Shown: piece by piece, positions 26,431 through 35,050 of the stretch
Position numbering within the stretch: the stretch's first letter is position 1
How the letters are laid out: each line of letters starts with the position of its first letter
NCBI RefSeq assembly: GCF_000379965.1
Contig: NZ_KB904328.1
Coordinates: 372,001 to 436,000 of the forward strand
Source of the DNA: Hoylesella nanceiensis DSM 19126 = JCM 15639
Lineage (GTDB): Bacteria; Bacteroidota; Bacteroidia; Bacteroidales; Bacteroidaceae
DNA length: 64,000 bases
Direction: 5' to 3'
The notes under the pieces: generated by a model
What the model saw: only the letters and a program-made list of their open reading frames with translations
Database searches by the model: none
What the model was told of the DNA's origin: nothing
Position numbers and translations under genes: made by a program

Positions 26431-26901
26431 TTATTTAAAATCTCGATAGTGCTCCGTTAAATCCACCGCCATATTGCGATTATAGCGTCGGTCGCTTTTA
26501 TAGCTAACATGTAGCCAAAACGACGGAGTTTTGCGCTTTCTCTCCAACAACATCTGGTCGAACGTGCAGTGTTGACATATAAATCGAAACATTTCTAAGC
26601 CCCTTTCACGATTCGGAACATAGATGTCTGCCGCCTCGCCAAAGGTGTGTTGCGACAAAGAGTTGGCGCACAGGGCATCGTTAAGTCGCTCACTTCTAAA
26701 GCCACTCGTTATCCTTATCGCCCCAAAATGTTGTCGGAGCGGTTCCAATACATGCTCGCACAAAGCCTTTAGTCGGGCAATTTGCGTGGCATTGGGGCAG
26801 TTAATGATGTGCAGTTGGGTGGCAGTTGCCGACGCAGTCATTTCCTTTAGCGAGAAATGAGGCGTTAAAAAGAAATTCTTTTCAATGGTATTAGTTGTCA
26901 T
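26431..26901 (-). CDS. Peptidase M15 family zinc peptidase
   Basis: 156 residues, no signal peptide. The M15 zinc-site pattern is complete: ITSGFRSERLNDA (about residues 63-75), SQHTFGEAADIY (about 82-93; His and Asp ligands) and WLHVSY (about 128-133; His ligand). These enzymes cut the D-Ala ends of peptidoglycan stems; the short cytoplasmic form is typical of phage or element lysis genes and of the Bacteroidales HU/M15 gene clusters. It starts 18 bases after the stop of the 146-residue gene and shares its promoter. Confidence 0.85.
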   Translation of the reverse strand: MTTNTIEKNFFLTPHFSLKEMTASATATQLHIINCPNATQIARLKALCEHVLEPLRQHFGAIRITSGFRSERLNDALCANSLSQHTFGEAADIYVPNRERGLEMFRFICQHCTFDQMLLERKRKTPSFWLHVSYKSDRRYNRNMAVDLTEHYRDFK

Positions 26902-26919
26902 ATCCTGTTCGTGTGTTTT

Positions 26920-27360
26920 TTAGTTGATGATTCGTTTTTCGACATATTCAAAGACAATCTCGTTAGACAGCGGGCGTATCTCGGGATTTTTAGCGAGCAA
27001 CAGCATGTATCGCTCAATGATGTTATATCGCCTCACGCCCTTTCTTTGACGTGCTCTGAGCACAATTGCAGAGGGATTGGCAGGAATCTTTACCTGCAAC
27101 AAGCCAAAGAACAGAGCCGTGAGAATGCGGAACGAGAGCGGAAAGCCCTTGTCGTCGATCAGTAAACCTTCAGAATAAATAAAATAAACAAGCTCCACCA
27201 AGTCGGTAGTGGTGCCTTGCCATCGGCATTTACACGAGGGTTTCAGCCACAAAAGCCTCAGCAATTCTTCGGCAATGGCATAGCGCACATCGCCTTTGGG
27301 CAACTTTCTTGCATTCCTTTTGATATCAGAAACGCTAAAAAAATCAGTTGGTCTTTTCAT
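26920..27360 (-). CDS. Conserved-looking hypothetical protein upstream of M15 peptidase
   Basis: 146 residues, basic and helical, no signal peptide or membrane helix. It opens TDFFSVSDIKRNARKLPKGD and has a middle LVELVYFIYSEGLL and a C-terminal NPEIRPLSNEIVFEYVEKR. I do not recognise the family with certainty; it has the look of a small regulator or phage-type protein kept in Bacteroidales next to M15 and HU genes. A clear -7 element lies 59 bases upstream and the M15 gene follows after 18 bases, so the pair is an operon. Confidence 0.65.
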   Translation of the reverse strand: MKRPTDFFSVSDIKRNARKLPKGDVRYAIAEELLRLLWLKPSCKCRWQGTTTDLVELVYFIYSEGLLIDDKGFPLSFRILTALFFGLLQVKIPANPSAIVLRARQRKGVRRYNIIERYMLLLAKNPEIRPLSNEIVFEYVEKRIIN

Positions 27361-27418
27361 AACATTGTGTGTTTTAAAATAAATGATTGTTTTATTTTTA
27401 AATTGAATTGTTCGACTG

Positions 27419-27426
27419 CAAAGATA
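27419..27426 (-). promoter_or_regulatory. -7 element TATCTTTG for the 146-residue/M15 operon
   Basis: Minus-strand TATCTTTG followed by GCAG, a very common Bacteroidota -7, about 59 bases before the start codon. Confidence 0.6.
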
Positions 27427-27499
27427 AAAGAGAATCGAGAAGGATTTCTTCGTTTTTCATTTTTCATAGTTAACAAACTATAAATCTTCATCTCTTACA

Positions 27500-27990
27500 G
27501 AACCATTTCAAAACGAAAGAAAAGCACAAAGAAGCCAAAGACAAGACGAGCATGGGGCAAGACGTGGGCAAGGCAGGTAGAATGGCAAACGAAGAGGACA
27601 AAGAAGGGGGCGAAAGAGGAAGAAGCGGGCGGAGCTGTTCAGAAAGAACGTGGGGCGAACAAGGGGAATATGTTAGTGTAACCCCGAAAGAAAGGCAGAC
27701 GAATGGGGAGAGAAAAGCGCAAAGCGCAAATAGAGAACGAAGACGAACCAGAAAGAAGTGGGGCAAACAAGCGGAATATTTTAGCGCAAGTCCGAAAGAA
27801 AGGGGAAAGAATAGAGATAGAAAAACGCAGAGCGCAAATAGAGAATGGGGACGAACTAAGAGAGCTTTGAAAGACTACTAAAAGGAGAAAAAAGTTCTTT
27901 TTAAAAGGAGTTGGAGGCAGTTGGAAAGAAGCAACGAGGCGAAGAGGAAGGCACGGGCGCAACAAGTCTTCTGCACCGCTCGTTCCCCCA
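27500..27990. other. Purine-rich, low-complexity intergenic tract
   Basis: The plus strand is strongly enriched in A and G for nearly 500 bases. ORFs on both strands here are compositional artefacts (lysine/arginine/glutamate-rich one way, serine/leucine/phenylalanine-rich the other). It includes a 108-bp tandem duplication. Confidence 0.6.
27642..27857. repeat. 108-bp imperfect tandem repeat
   Basis: 27642-27749 and 27750-27857 align end to end: both open AGAAAGAA(C)GTGGGGC, carry GGAATAT, TCCGAAAGAAAGG or the like, and close near GCGCAAATAGAGAA and GACGAAC. Confidence 0.7.
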
Positions 27991-28105
27991 GTTTGCAAAG
28001 GCGATGCTATTACAGCTCATTCTCAACGCTATTAGTCCTCAACAGCAACGACATTCGCCCTCAACAGCAATGCTATAAAAATGATAAAGAAGGTGGAGCA
28101 AGAAA

Positions 28106-28140
28106 AAGCCCTGTTTTATCTCGAAAATAAAACAGGGCTT
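28106..28140 (-). terminator. Intrinsic terminator of the first fimbrillin gene
   Basis: A 14-bp perfect stem (AAGCCCTGTTTTAT with ATAAAACAGGGCTT) and 7-base loop, followed on the minus strand by TTTC, 47 bases after the fimbrillin stop. Confidence 0.85.
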
Positions 28141-28187
28141 GGTATATTCAGCTCAAGACTGATTTGTTCTAAAATATCTATTTGAAA

Positions 28188-30983
28188 TTATTCTGCTGCT
28201 GGACGAACTGAGAAGCCATAGGTACGCATGTTTCCAACTCTTGAGTACACATCGTCACCAACAGAGAAACCTAATGCAGTACCATTACTAAAGAGATTAG
28301 GTAGTGCAGTCCAGAAGTTTCCTTGTTTTTTATATTGTCCTAACGCACCAACTCCACTATCCATATAACCTGTTGCAGGGAAGAAAATGGTTTCGTCTTT
28401 ATTGCTGTTGGTCCAGAAGTCGTGTCCCATCTTAGCGTTAAATGTAGCTTGCACATCTGTTCCATCTACATTCTTCTGGCCTTGGTTCATACCATTTTCG
28501 GTGAATCCTGTAAAGGCATTACCACCAGGAACGGTGAATCCCACTGGAGTTGGGTCGTAAACGGTCTTGATAACAGGGTTATTGTTGCCAGAGTTGTTTC
28601 CTCCTGATGTGGTGTTATTAATCGACCAGAGGTTATAGAAATAATAATATCTTGTGAGATAAGAAGATGCAGGAATAGATCCTCCAATCAATCGGGTGAC
28701 ATAGAAACCACCTGGGTGTTGAATAATATTCGCCATGTGGATATCATCTCCTTGAGTTCTGTTCACACCAGCAACATTTCCGCTTAGTCCTGGGAATGCA
28801 TCTTTACGTCCCCATTGATACAATGTGCTGATACCTTCTATCGCTGATGTCGTAGGACGTTGCTTAATGGTTACATAAGAGATTTCTTTTTGACCTGTAT
28901 GACCCACTGTTTGCTCGATCTTCACTTTCACTTCACGAGTAGAAGTGTAAGGAGTACCTGTCCAAGTAATTGGTTTCCAACCCAATGTTTCTTTTGTAAA
29001 GTTATAAACCTTATCATCTTTGTTGGTAACTGCAATCTTTTCGAGAGCGTCTTTTGGTGCAAACCACAAGTGCCAAGACCAAACTACAACATTATTTTTC
29101 TTCACTGCAATAACAGTATTACCGCTCTTGATGTCGGCTTGCTTCACTTCGAACTTCACAAAAGCGTTTCCATTTCCATCACGCTGAATAGAAACAGCGT
29201 TCGAGCGCACAATGTTCGCCTCGTCGGTCCACACAATTTGAGCTGCGTTCACACCATTGTTAGCACCATTATGGGTCTTTTCAATCCATGGATTGCTAAT
29301 AGGATTACCATTGTGATCTACTAAATTCGGAAGAATAACATTGTGTGTTACTCTGTTTTCGGTTACATTGAAAGAAGCAACATCACTTTTATATGCGCTT
29401 GCATTGGTTGCACCGTCCTTAATTGCGTTACCATAAACCAATGGGAACATATAAACACCTGGCGCAGAAATAACGTAGCAGTTGGCTGTATTCTCTACTG
29501 TTGCAGCACCAGTGCTGTTAGATAGGTTGTAAGGAGTTGCTGCAGAGCCTAACGCCTGTGCGTTTTTCAACTCGTTGTTGCGTAGAGCTACAAGGTCTAC
29601 CACAGACGAAGGTACAAGCGAAGCTGTTGCTTCTTCTGCTCTTTCTCCACCATTTCCTTCTGTTTTGAGGTTGCCCAACCAACTTGGTTTCTCTGTCATC
29701 GAGAAGTTTCCGTCGCCATTTGCATCGTAACCAATCACCTTCCATGCCACAGGTTTCTTGGTTCCGTCTGGAGCCTCACGATAACTTTTGATGGTGTATT
29801 TCTCTGTTGCGGTTGCATTGAATGCTGCTGCCTTTGGACTTGTTGTCAAAAGTATGTATCCCCATGTAGAATTCTTTTGACTTAACTTATATGTACGGGT
29901 TGTACCTTCTTTCCAAGCACCTGTTAAAGGCACTGTTATTTTGCTGTTATCGCTAAATAGCACCTCTGCAGTTACCTTACCTGTTAACTCTTGAGGAATC
30001 ATATAGAAGGTGTAACCATCGTTCAATTTAAGAATATCGTTCTCAGTTTGATACCTATCGTAGTTTCTTACAATACTATTTGGATCTTCGTTTGTTTTAT
30101 AACTCAAACCTGCAAGCGACACGTCTCCACGAGTGCTATAACCTGTATGGTCCCATTTTGCGCCTGTTCCATCGTATTTATTAGAAAGAACATACTTGCT
30201 CTTGAGCAACACATTCTTAAGAGTGATCTTAGTAATGGTTTTGTCGAATGAGAGATTTTGACCCACTGCAAAGCGAATAGCGGTGAGTGCGTGACGGAAC
30301 TTAAGGTTGGTTTGAGGAGCTCTACCACGTGTTACATAACGAACATCGCCCGAACAAGCTGTCATAAGGTCTACTTGATCTTGCACGTTAGGCTTCACTT
30401 GGAACTCAACAGTAGGACTTGCTGTTGCTGTAGCCTTACTAATTGTCATGGCGTTATACTTGCTTATCTCTGGGTAAACAGCATAGAAACGAGCACTTGG
30501 CTGATCCCACGACCATGGATAATAGTTATAAAGCTTACCATTTGGATAAGTCTTTGCATTGTGGAACCATTCTGTGTTGATGCTGTTAGCCGCTGTTCCA
30601 CGAAGACCTGCAGACGAAAAGTCGCTGAAATTGCTCATATTGATGATGTTGGCACGTGTTGCCACTGGCTTTTGAACAGGGTTAATGCCCTCAACAGTGG
30701 TTTCAACGAGGCACACATCAAGGTTTTCTGCGCTTTGAGCCTCAAGAGTTTGTCCCTTAAGATCAGCAAGAGCCACTCCCGAAGCCGTTACACCACGAGT
30801 GGTAGAAGTGCTGTTAGTGGTTGGTTCGTCTTGCGCATCGCTCACGTTAAACTTCACTGCAAGCTCTTGCTCTCCGCCGTTATTCTCTTCATCTAAATTG
30901 TTATCTGCACACGAAACAGCAGACAACGCCATACCGCCGACAAACAATGCCGACAGAATAGGATAAAAATTTATCTTTTTCAT
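28188..30983 (-). CDS. Fimbrillin-family lipoprotein (large, Mfa/FimA-like)
   Basis: 931 residues. Lipoprotein signal with lipobox ALSAVSC (Cys25), then an acidic and Thr-rich stretch. Residues ~60-380 resemble the Mfa-like/FimA fimbrillin fold (KFNVSDAQDEP; the block DQVDLMTACSGD followed by LKFRHALTAIRFAV is typical). The long middle has Ig/BACON-like beta domains ending KISYVTIKQRP-like text, and the C-terminal ~200 residues (TPVGFTVPGGNAFTGF, FFPATGYMD, GFSVRPAAE) are like the lectin-like or major-paralogous tip domains. Probably a surface adhesin or fimbrial tip, not a 40-50 kDa stalk pilin. It is preceded by a small peptide gene 44 bases upstream and ends in a strong terminator. Confidence 0.85.
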   Translation of the reverse strand: MKKINFYPILSALFVGGMALSAVSCADNNLDEENNGGEQELAVKFNVSDAQDEPTTNSTSTTRGVTASGVALADLKGQTLEAQSAENLDVCLVETTVEGINPVQKPVATRANIINMSNFSDFSSAGLRGTAANSINTEWFHNAKTYPNGKLYNYYPWSWDQPSARFYAVYPEISKYNAMTISKATATASPTVEFQVKPNVQDQVDLMTACSGDVRYVTRGRAPQTNLKFRHALTAIRFAVGQNLSFDKTITKITLKNVLLKSKYVLSNKYDGTGAKWDHTGYSTRGDVSLAGLSYKTNEDPNSIVRNYDRYQTENDILKLNDGYTFYMIPQELTGKVTAEVLFSDNSKITVPLTGAWKEGTTRTYKLSQKNSTWGYILLTTSPKAAAFNATATEKYTIKSYREAPDGTKKPVAWKVIGYDANGDGNFSMTEKPSWLGNLKTEGNGGERAEEATASLVPSSVVDLVALRNNELKNAQALGSAATPYNLSNSTGAATVENTANCYVISAPGVYMFPLVYGNAIKDGATNASAYKSDVASFNVTENRVTHNVILPNLVDHNGNPISNPWIEKTHNGANNGVNAAQIVWTDEANIVRSNAVSIQRDGNGNAFVKFEVKQADIKSGNTVIAVKKNNVVVWSWHLWFAPKDALEKIAVTNKDDKVYNFTKETLGWKPITWTGTPYTSTREVKVKIEQTVGHTGQKEISYVTIKQRPTTSAIEGISTLYQWGRKDAFPGLSGNVAGVNRTQGDDIHMANIIQHPGGFYVTRLIGGSIPASSYLTRYYYFYNLWSINNTTSGGNNSGNNNPVIKTVYDPTPVGFTVPGGNAFTGFTENGMNQGQKNVDGTDVQATFNAKMGHDFWTNSNKDETIFFPATGYMDSGVGALGQYKKQGNFWTALPNLFSNGTALGFSVGDDVYSRVGNMRTYGFSVRPAAE

Positions 30984-31027
30984 CTTCGATTTTACGTTTT
31001 TATCTTTTACCTTTTCATTCTCAATGC

Positions 31028-31225
31028 TTATCCTTCAAGGTTATCGCTATCGCCTCCATCTTCGTGTTTTGGAGGTTCAATAGTAATACTTCCTGCAGGA
31101 TCTCCATCGCCACCTGGGCGTGCATTAGGACTTGCTGCTAAAAGATAAGTGTTCTCTACAATATCAAACACAGCAATAGCTGGCGCAAGATATTGTTGCT
31201 TTTGGTTTTTCTTAATTGTTGTCAT
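31028..31225 (-). CDS. Small peptide of a fimbrillin-associated family (copy 1)
   Basis: 65 residues. A basic start (KKNQKQQ), the block YLAPAIAVFDIVENTYLLAA followed by S, then a glycine/proline/acidic tail (GGDGDPAGS, EDGGDSDNLEG). The Y-x-x-P-x-x-x-[VF]-[DFR]-[IL]-E-x-x-x-[LM]-[LM]-A-[AG]-S pattern is shared with the gene at 34137, and both sit immediately upstream of a fimbrillin gene in the same direction. Peptides of this look are common next to surface-protein genes in Prevotella and Bacteroides; their role is unknown. The tail after the A-S junction could be a cleaved or exported part (inference). Confidence 0.7.
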   Translation of the reverse strand: MTTIKKNQKQQYLAPAIAVFDIVENTYLLAASPNARPGGDGDPAGSITIEPPKHEDGGDSDNLEG

Positions 31226-32115
31226 CTCTCTGTTATTCTGAAAATTTTCCCACGATTCATTCGCAGGAATAGTTATTTTTTTAAAGAAAAGAATCCCTTT
31301 ATTCGCACGTTTTCTGTTTATTTTTTCTGCAAATAGACTCGTTGTTATCCTTTAGAAATTCAATCTTTTTTCTACTTTCTAATACTATTGCAATGCAAAA
31401 TTATCAAAAAAACACCTATAACATTATATATGACACTCATTTTAAGTTTTATTTTGATATTTATAAGCTTATTTATAGTTCTATCTCGCTCATTTTCATT
31501 GACAAACATCAATATTCTTTTTATTGAAAACTCAACGATATTGAAGCGTTTCTTCGTCTTTTTCGCCTCTTTTTCTCACCCGAAATATTACACATTTTAT
31601 ATTCCATTTTATTAAATTATCATAACAAAAAGACGAAAATACAGTCCTTTTGGACACCAATAGATGGCGAATTGAGGGGTAAAAGAAGTGGAAATAAGAG
31701 GAGAAAGGAACTCTTTTTAAGCGTTTTAGAGGAAGAAAAAGGGAAAGAAGGAGGACGTTTTTTGAATAAAAACAGAGGATATTGCGAGAAAGAAGTGGAA
31801 ACCTTGCAAGAAAAAAGGGTAGTTTAGAGAGTAAAACAGAAGTTTTGTAAAAGAAAAAGACGAAACATTGCAAAAAAGAAAAACAGAAGTTAGTCTACAA
31901 TGTGCGTGGCGGTTGGAAAGAAGAAAGGAAGAGAAGAGGACAAAAGGGAAACAAGTAAAAACGAAACGACAGACAGACAGGGAGCAAGAAAGGCGAATAT
32001 ATAAGAGGAATAAAAAGAAAAAGGACTTCTCAATGCGTACAGCACCAAGAAGCCCCATAAGGAATATTATTAAATCTGCCTGAGTTTTATCAGACGAAAG
32101 TAACTAAATGCACCT
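31226..32115. other. Gene-free AT-rich region with second purine-rich tract
   Basis: No gene supported. 31226-31330 is the leader of the small peptide gene with a possible minus -7 (CTATTTGCAG near 31330). 31620-32070 is a plus-strand purine tract like the one at 27.5-28 kb, again just downstream of a fimbrillin gene. Confidence 0.5.
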
Positions 32116-33981
32116 TTATTCATTTATATCTTGCACCAATCTGCTCATACAGCCTTGTCCAGGTGCAGAGTAATCCTCGTGTACAAACCTTGAAACTTCA
32201 AATCGAACGTGTGCAATTCCAGAGCTTTTGTATGACGATGTGAAGTAGTTTCCATGGTTTCCCCATTGAACCAATGTTCTATTACCTTCGGATCTGTAAG
32301 CTGCTAATGGAATAAATACAGCACCGCTGTTTTTAATATTTGCGTAGGTGGTTGGATTTTTATTAGCATTTACATTGTTTCCAAACGTAGGATTGGGGAT
32401 AGTAAACACGTCCTTAGCTTGTTGATAAGTCATAATATCGGGGAAAATCAAGAAACCTCGCAACTCTGCAGGGTTCGTTCCTCTACTACCATCTCCGTTT
32501 TCGTCGATGAAACAAGCTGCCCATTTCACATATCTCTTTCCATTAACCTCCCAAACACGATTGTTTAAGTTGTTAGTATTGAGGGGTAAGAGATAGCTCC
32601 ACTCGTCTACTGTCAACGTACGGGTGGGCTTTGAGCCTACATGTAGCTTCTTACCAAAGTCAAATTCTGTTTCAACTCCAACACCTGAAATCGTGCGGTG
32701 GAATTTATATTTAAGCAAGGTGGGGTTGTTGAGCGTTCCCCATGAGGGAAGATCGAAGTAACGATAGGTTTCTGGAGAGACGTAGTCCACGCCCCCAACC
32801 TTAACCGTTTCATAAGAATAAGTACCACTACTTTGGTTATTCTTAGGCATAGCCATAGCCCATTGCTCAGGAGCTAATCTATAATAGCCTCGATGCACGG
32901 TGGCTTTACCTGTGATTTTAAGAGGTGTTGTGCCTCGCCATCTAATCAATTTATTAGCTTCTAAGGTGTTAGGCTTCATGTCTGCCGTATAGGTTTTCAC
33001 TGGCATCACATACTGCATATTGCCATTGGTGATAGCTACTTTTTTATTGTCGCTAACAGAGAAAGCCGCCTTTGCATTATCAAAGTAAACGAAAGACTTT
33101 TCTTCTGCATAGTTGTGAGTTTCAGGTATAGCCGTTATCACGCTGCTATACGAGTCTGCATAATAGCCATCGAAAGAAGGAGTTACCCTTCCAGGCACCA
33201 ATGTTATATAGAAATCTGTTTTCCCTGTTGGAAGGAAGATGTTGGTTTCAGGGTCGAGTTCTACTCCTATTTCCGAAACACCCGTTGCCAATCCCGTTTC
33301 TAAATCTACACTTGCCGAGGTGTAAACGCCCTCGCCTCGTATTCCAACCTTAGTAATTGTTGCTCCGCTCTCTGCTTTCATAGCAAAGTGAGCCACTGTA
33401 AATGCGTTGACTAAGTTAATACGTCCTTCTACATCTGCAGTGGAACCAGAAACAACAATCTTACCTTTTCCCGACAAAACGCAATGTCTTTTGATATCAG
33501 CAAGATTGCCTGTTTGTGAAGAAAGGTCGATGGTTATCTTGCCAGCGTTTATGTCGTTGTCAGTAATCGTTCTGTTTTTAGTGCCGTTAGTGGTTTTACC
33601 TACATAGAAGAAACGGTAGCTATCACCATTTACTACAGCACTTGCAGGGATTGATCCTGTAAATACTCCACGACTTTTACCCACTGCCGATTTGTTAACT
33701 GTTAGCGTAAAAATATTCTTTTGACCTGTTGCATTTTTGGCAACAAGCCACAATTGGTCGCCAGTTTCCCACTTCCATAAGCTACCAGAGCCGCTACTTT
33801 CATCAAGAAAGGCTCTTGTTTCGGTTGATTCTTCTCCTGTTCCAGCCGTTACAGTTAGGGTTAGCATCTTTTCTTTAGATACTTTTTCTTTGCCAGATTG
33901 ATCTGTAAGATCAGAAGAACAAGACGATATCGATACGAGTGTTGCCAAAAACATAAGTGGCAACAAAATTCTTTTTTTCAT
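32116..33981 (-). CDS. Fimbrillin-family lipoprotein (second)
   Basis: 621 residues from the ATG at 33981; a longer frame reaches 34068 but only this start gives a proper lipoprotein signal (MKKRILLPLMFLATLVSISS then Cys21). The N-terminal half has the Mfa-like/fimbrillin pattern (TLTVTAGTGEE, GSLWKWETGDQLWLVAKNA, GKITIDLSSQTGNLADIKRH, AFTVAHFAMK). The C-terminal half (KSYLLPLNTNN-like, AACFIDENGDG, FLIFPDIMTYQQAKDVF, HVRFEVSRFVHEDY) is a second beta domain as in tip fimbrillins. Predicted surface adhesin anchored by lipid. It follows the 61-residue peptide gene at 34137. Confidence 0.82.
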   Translation of the reverse strand: MKKRILLPLMFLATLVSISSCSSDLTDQSGKEKVSKEKMLTLTVTAGTGEESTETRAFLDESSGSGSLWKWETGDQLWLVAKNATGQKNIFTLTVNKSAVGKSRGVFTGSIPASAVVNGDSYRFFYVGKTTNGTKNRTITDNDINAGKITIDLSSQTGNLADIKRHCVLSGKGKIVVSGSTADVEGRINLVNAFTVAHFAMKAESGATITKVGIRGEGVYTSASVDLETGLATGVSEIGVELDPETNIFLPTGKTDFYITLVPGRVTPSFDGYYADSYSSVITAIPETHNYAEEKSFVYFDNAKAAFSVSDNKKVAITNGNMQYVMPVKTYTADMKPNTLEANKLIRWRGTTPLKITGKATVHRGYYRLAPEQWAMAMPKNNQSSGTYSYETVKVGGVDYVSPETYRYFDLPSWGTLNNPTLLKYKFHRTISGVGVETEFDFGKKLHVGSKPTRTLTVDEWSYLLPLNTNNLNNRVWEVNGKRYVKWAACFIDENGDGSRGTNPAELRGFLIFPDIMTYQQAKDVFTIPNPTFGNNVNANKNPTTYANIKNSGAVFIPLAAYRSEGNRTLVQWGNHGNYFTSSYKSSGIAHVRFEVSRFVHEDYSAPGQGCMSRLVQDINE

Positions 33982-34136
33982 TTTAAAATCCATTGATAAG
34001 GTTAATCGAATAAGTTTTAAACCTAATGTTAATAATTTCATTTTAGTAGAGATGCTAAGTTTACTCACAACTCAGTATCATCTTCCTTTACATTAAATAA
34101 AATAGTAATCTCGAACAAACTCCATTTCTTGAGCTG

Positions 34137-34322
34137 TTAATCTTGATCTGTGTACCAAGGGTCGTTTGGATCTTGACTAATGTCTTTGTTATCCATACTA
34201 CCTCTTACGCTACCAGCCATCATTGGCTGCCACTCTAACCTGAATTTTGTGCATATCGGTCTCGCATATGCACGCATGTTGTCCTTAGTCATCATTTTCA
34301 TTCTTCTTATTTTTTTATTCAT
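34137..34322 (-). CDS. Small peptide of a fimbrillin-associated family (copy 2)
   Basis: 61 residues from the first ATG; starts at the internal Met codons (residues 9-11) are possible. The core YARPICTKFRLEWQPMMAGS lines up with the block in the 65-residue peptide at 31028, and a hydrophilic acidic tail follows (DISQDPNDPWYTDQD). It is transcribed from a -7 element at 34381 with a hairpin in the leader, and leads into the fimbrillin gene 155 bases downstream. Function unknown; the repeated pairing with fimbrillins suggests a linked role in surface assembly or regulation. Confidence 0.65.
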   Translation of the reverse strand: MNKKIRRMKMMTKDNMRAYARPICTKFRLEWQPMMAGSVRGSMDNKDISQDPNDPWYTDQD

Positions 34323-34333
34323 ATAAAATCTAA

Positions 34334-34388
34334 ATACACTTCACGACGAAGTGTATCACCTTTTCATTGGTTGTTTTATGCAAATTTA
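34334..34388 (-). promoter_or_regulatory. Promoter and leader hairpin of the second peptide-fimbrillin operon
   Basis: Minus-strand TAAATTTG at 34381-34388 fits the -7 consensus. The leader then holds a perfect 9-bp hairpin (ATACACTTC-ACGAC-GAAGTGTAT, 34334-34356) just before the start codon at 34322. Confidence 0.5.
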
Positions 34389-34560
34389 AAGAAAAAAGAA
34401 ATACGTTTTTTAAAAGTCCATGTTATTTAATCTTTATTACTATAATAAACTATAAAAATTACAATTTATATTGATAACACATCTCAAGCCTCTCGCCTTC
34501 AGCAACAAGTCCCACCCATTTGGTTCGCACATAACCCACCTTTAATGAGCACAAGATTGC

Positions 34561-34689
34561 GACAATAAAACCGTGAGCGTGCTCTTGGGTCATTCTAACA
34601 TCACCACAACGCTCAACCTCTATGTTCACCCCAACATGGAGCAGAAAAAACGATGCATTGCCAAGATGCTTAAATCGCTCAATAAATAA
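34561..34689 (+). pseudogene. C-terminal relic of a tyrosine recombinase (integrase)
   Basis: The plus strand reads KTVSVLLGHSNITTTLNLYV then HPNMEQKKRCIAKMLKSLNK and a stop at 34687. This is the last part of a phage-type integrase: the LGHSNITTT box with its catalytic His and the nucleophile Tyr in LYVHP. Stops at 34543-34548 cut the frame upstream and no R-K catalytic part remains. A mobile element once integrated here; a tRNA-like sequence follows 186 bases downstream. Confidence 0.75.
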
Positions 34690-34720
34690 GCATTCCGAAT
34701 TGTTCAACCAACAAAAAAAG

Positions 34721-34760
34721 TTAGAGTCACCGCCTCTTTTCAATAAGACGATGACTCTAA
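34721..34760. repeat. Inverted repeat after the integrase relic
   Basis: TTAGAGTCA (34721-34729) and TGACTCTAA (34752-34760) are perfect inverted 9-mers with a 22-base spacer. It could be a transcription end or recombinase arm site. Confidence 0.45.
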
Positions 34761-34874
34761 TATCTTGAAATTCGACCCTTTGTCGAAACCTTCTCAATTC
34801 TGTTTCACGAAAGATAAGCTCGCAATAAAACCACTTTACTTATCTTTTAGTCGATATAAATAAAAAATAAGATA

Positions 34875-34954
34875 GAGTAATGGTAGGATTCGAACCTACG
34901 ATATGGGACCCATATAAATGGGCTCCATGTCTACCTACTGACATCATCATTACT
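34875..34954 (-). tRNA. tRNA-like sequence with abnormal anticodon arm (pseudo-tRNA or att site)
   Basis: On the minus strand AGTAATG and CATTACT form a 7-bp acceptor stem, and GTAGG-TTCGAAT-CCTAC is a perfect T arm. A D-arm-like ATGT/ACAT stem carries AGTAGGTAG. The anticodon region does not form a 5-bp stem with a 7-base loop; instead ATGGAGCCCA pairs with TGGGTCCCAT (two weak positions) around a 6-base loop. The flanks GATAG and CTATC extend the acceptor pairing. No CCA is encoded. I cannot assign an amino acid. It may be a degraded tRNA, a tRNA fragment rebuilt by integration, or another structured RNA. Confidence 0.45.
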
Positions 34955-35050
34955 TCTATCTTATATTGCAAATATATCTTTTTATTGGATACACTCCAAA
35001 AATATATCTTTTTTTGTGCCTCATCGGGCAAAATGGGCAACTACACAGCC

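Noticed and set aside
27552-27998. ORFs on both strands in the purine tract
   Set aside because: Highly biased composition, overlapping each other on opposite strands, tandem duplication in the DNA, no domain or signal.
34459-34797. 112-codon minus-strand ORF
   Set aside because: It lies opposite the plus-strand integrase relic, which has clear recombinase motifs.
34875-34954. A normal, assignable tRNA gene
   Set aside because: No 5-bp anticodon stem with 7-base loop can be drawn; only acceptor and T arms are canonical, so no amino acid was assigned.
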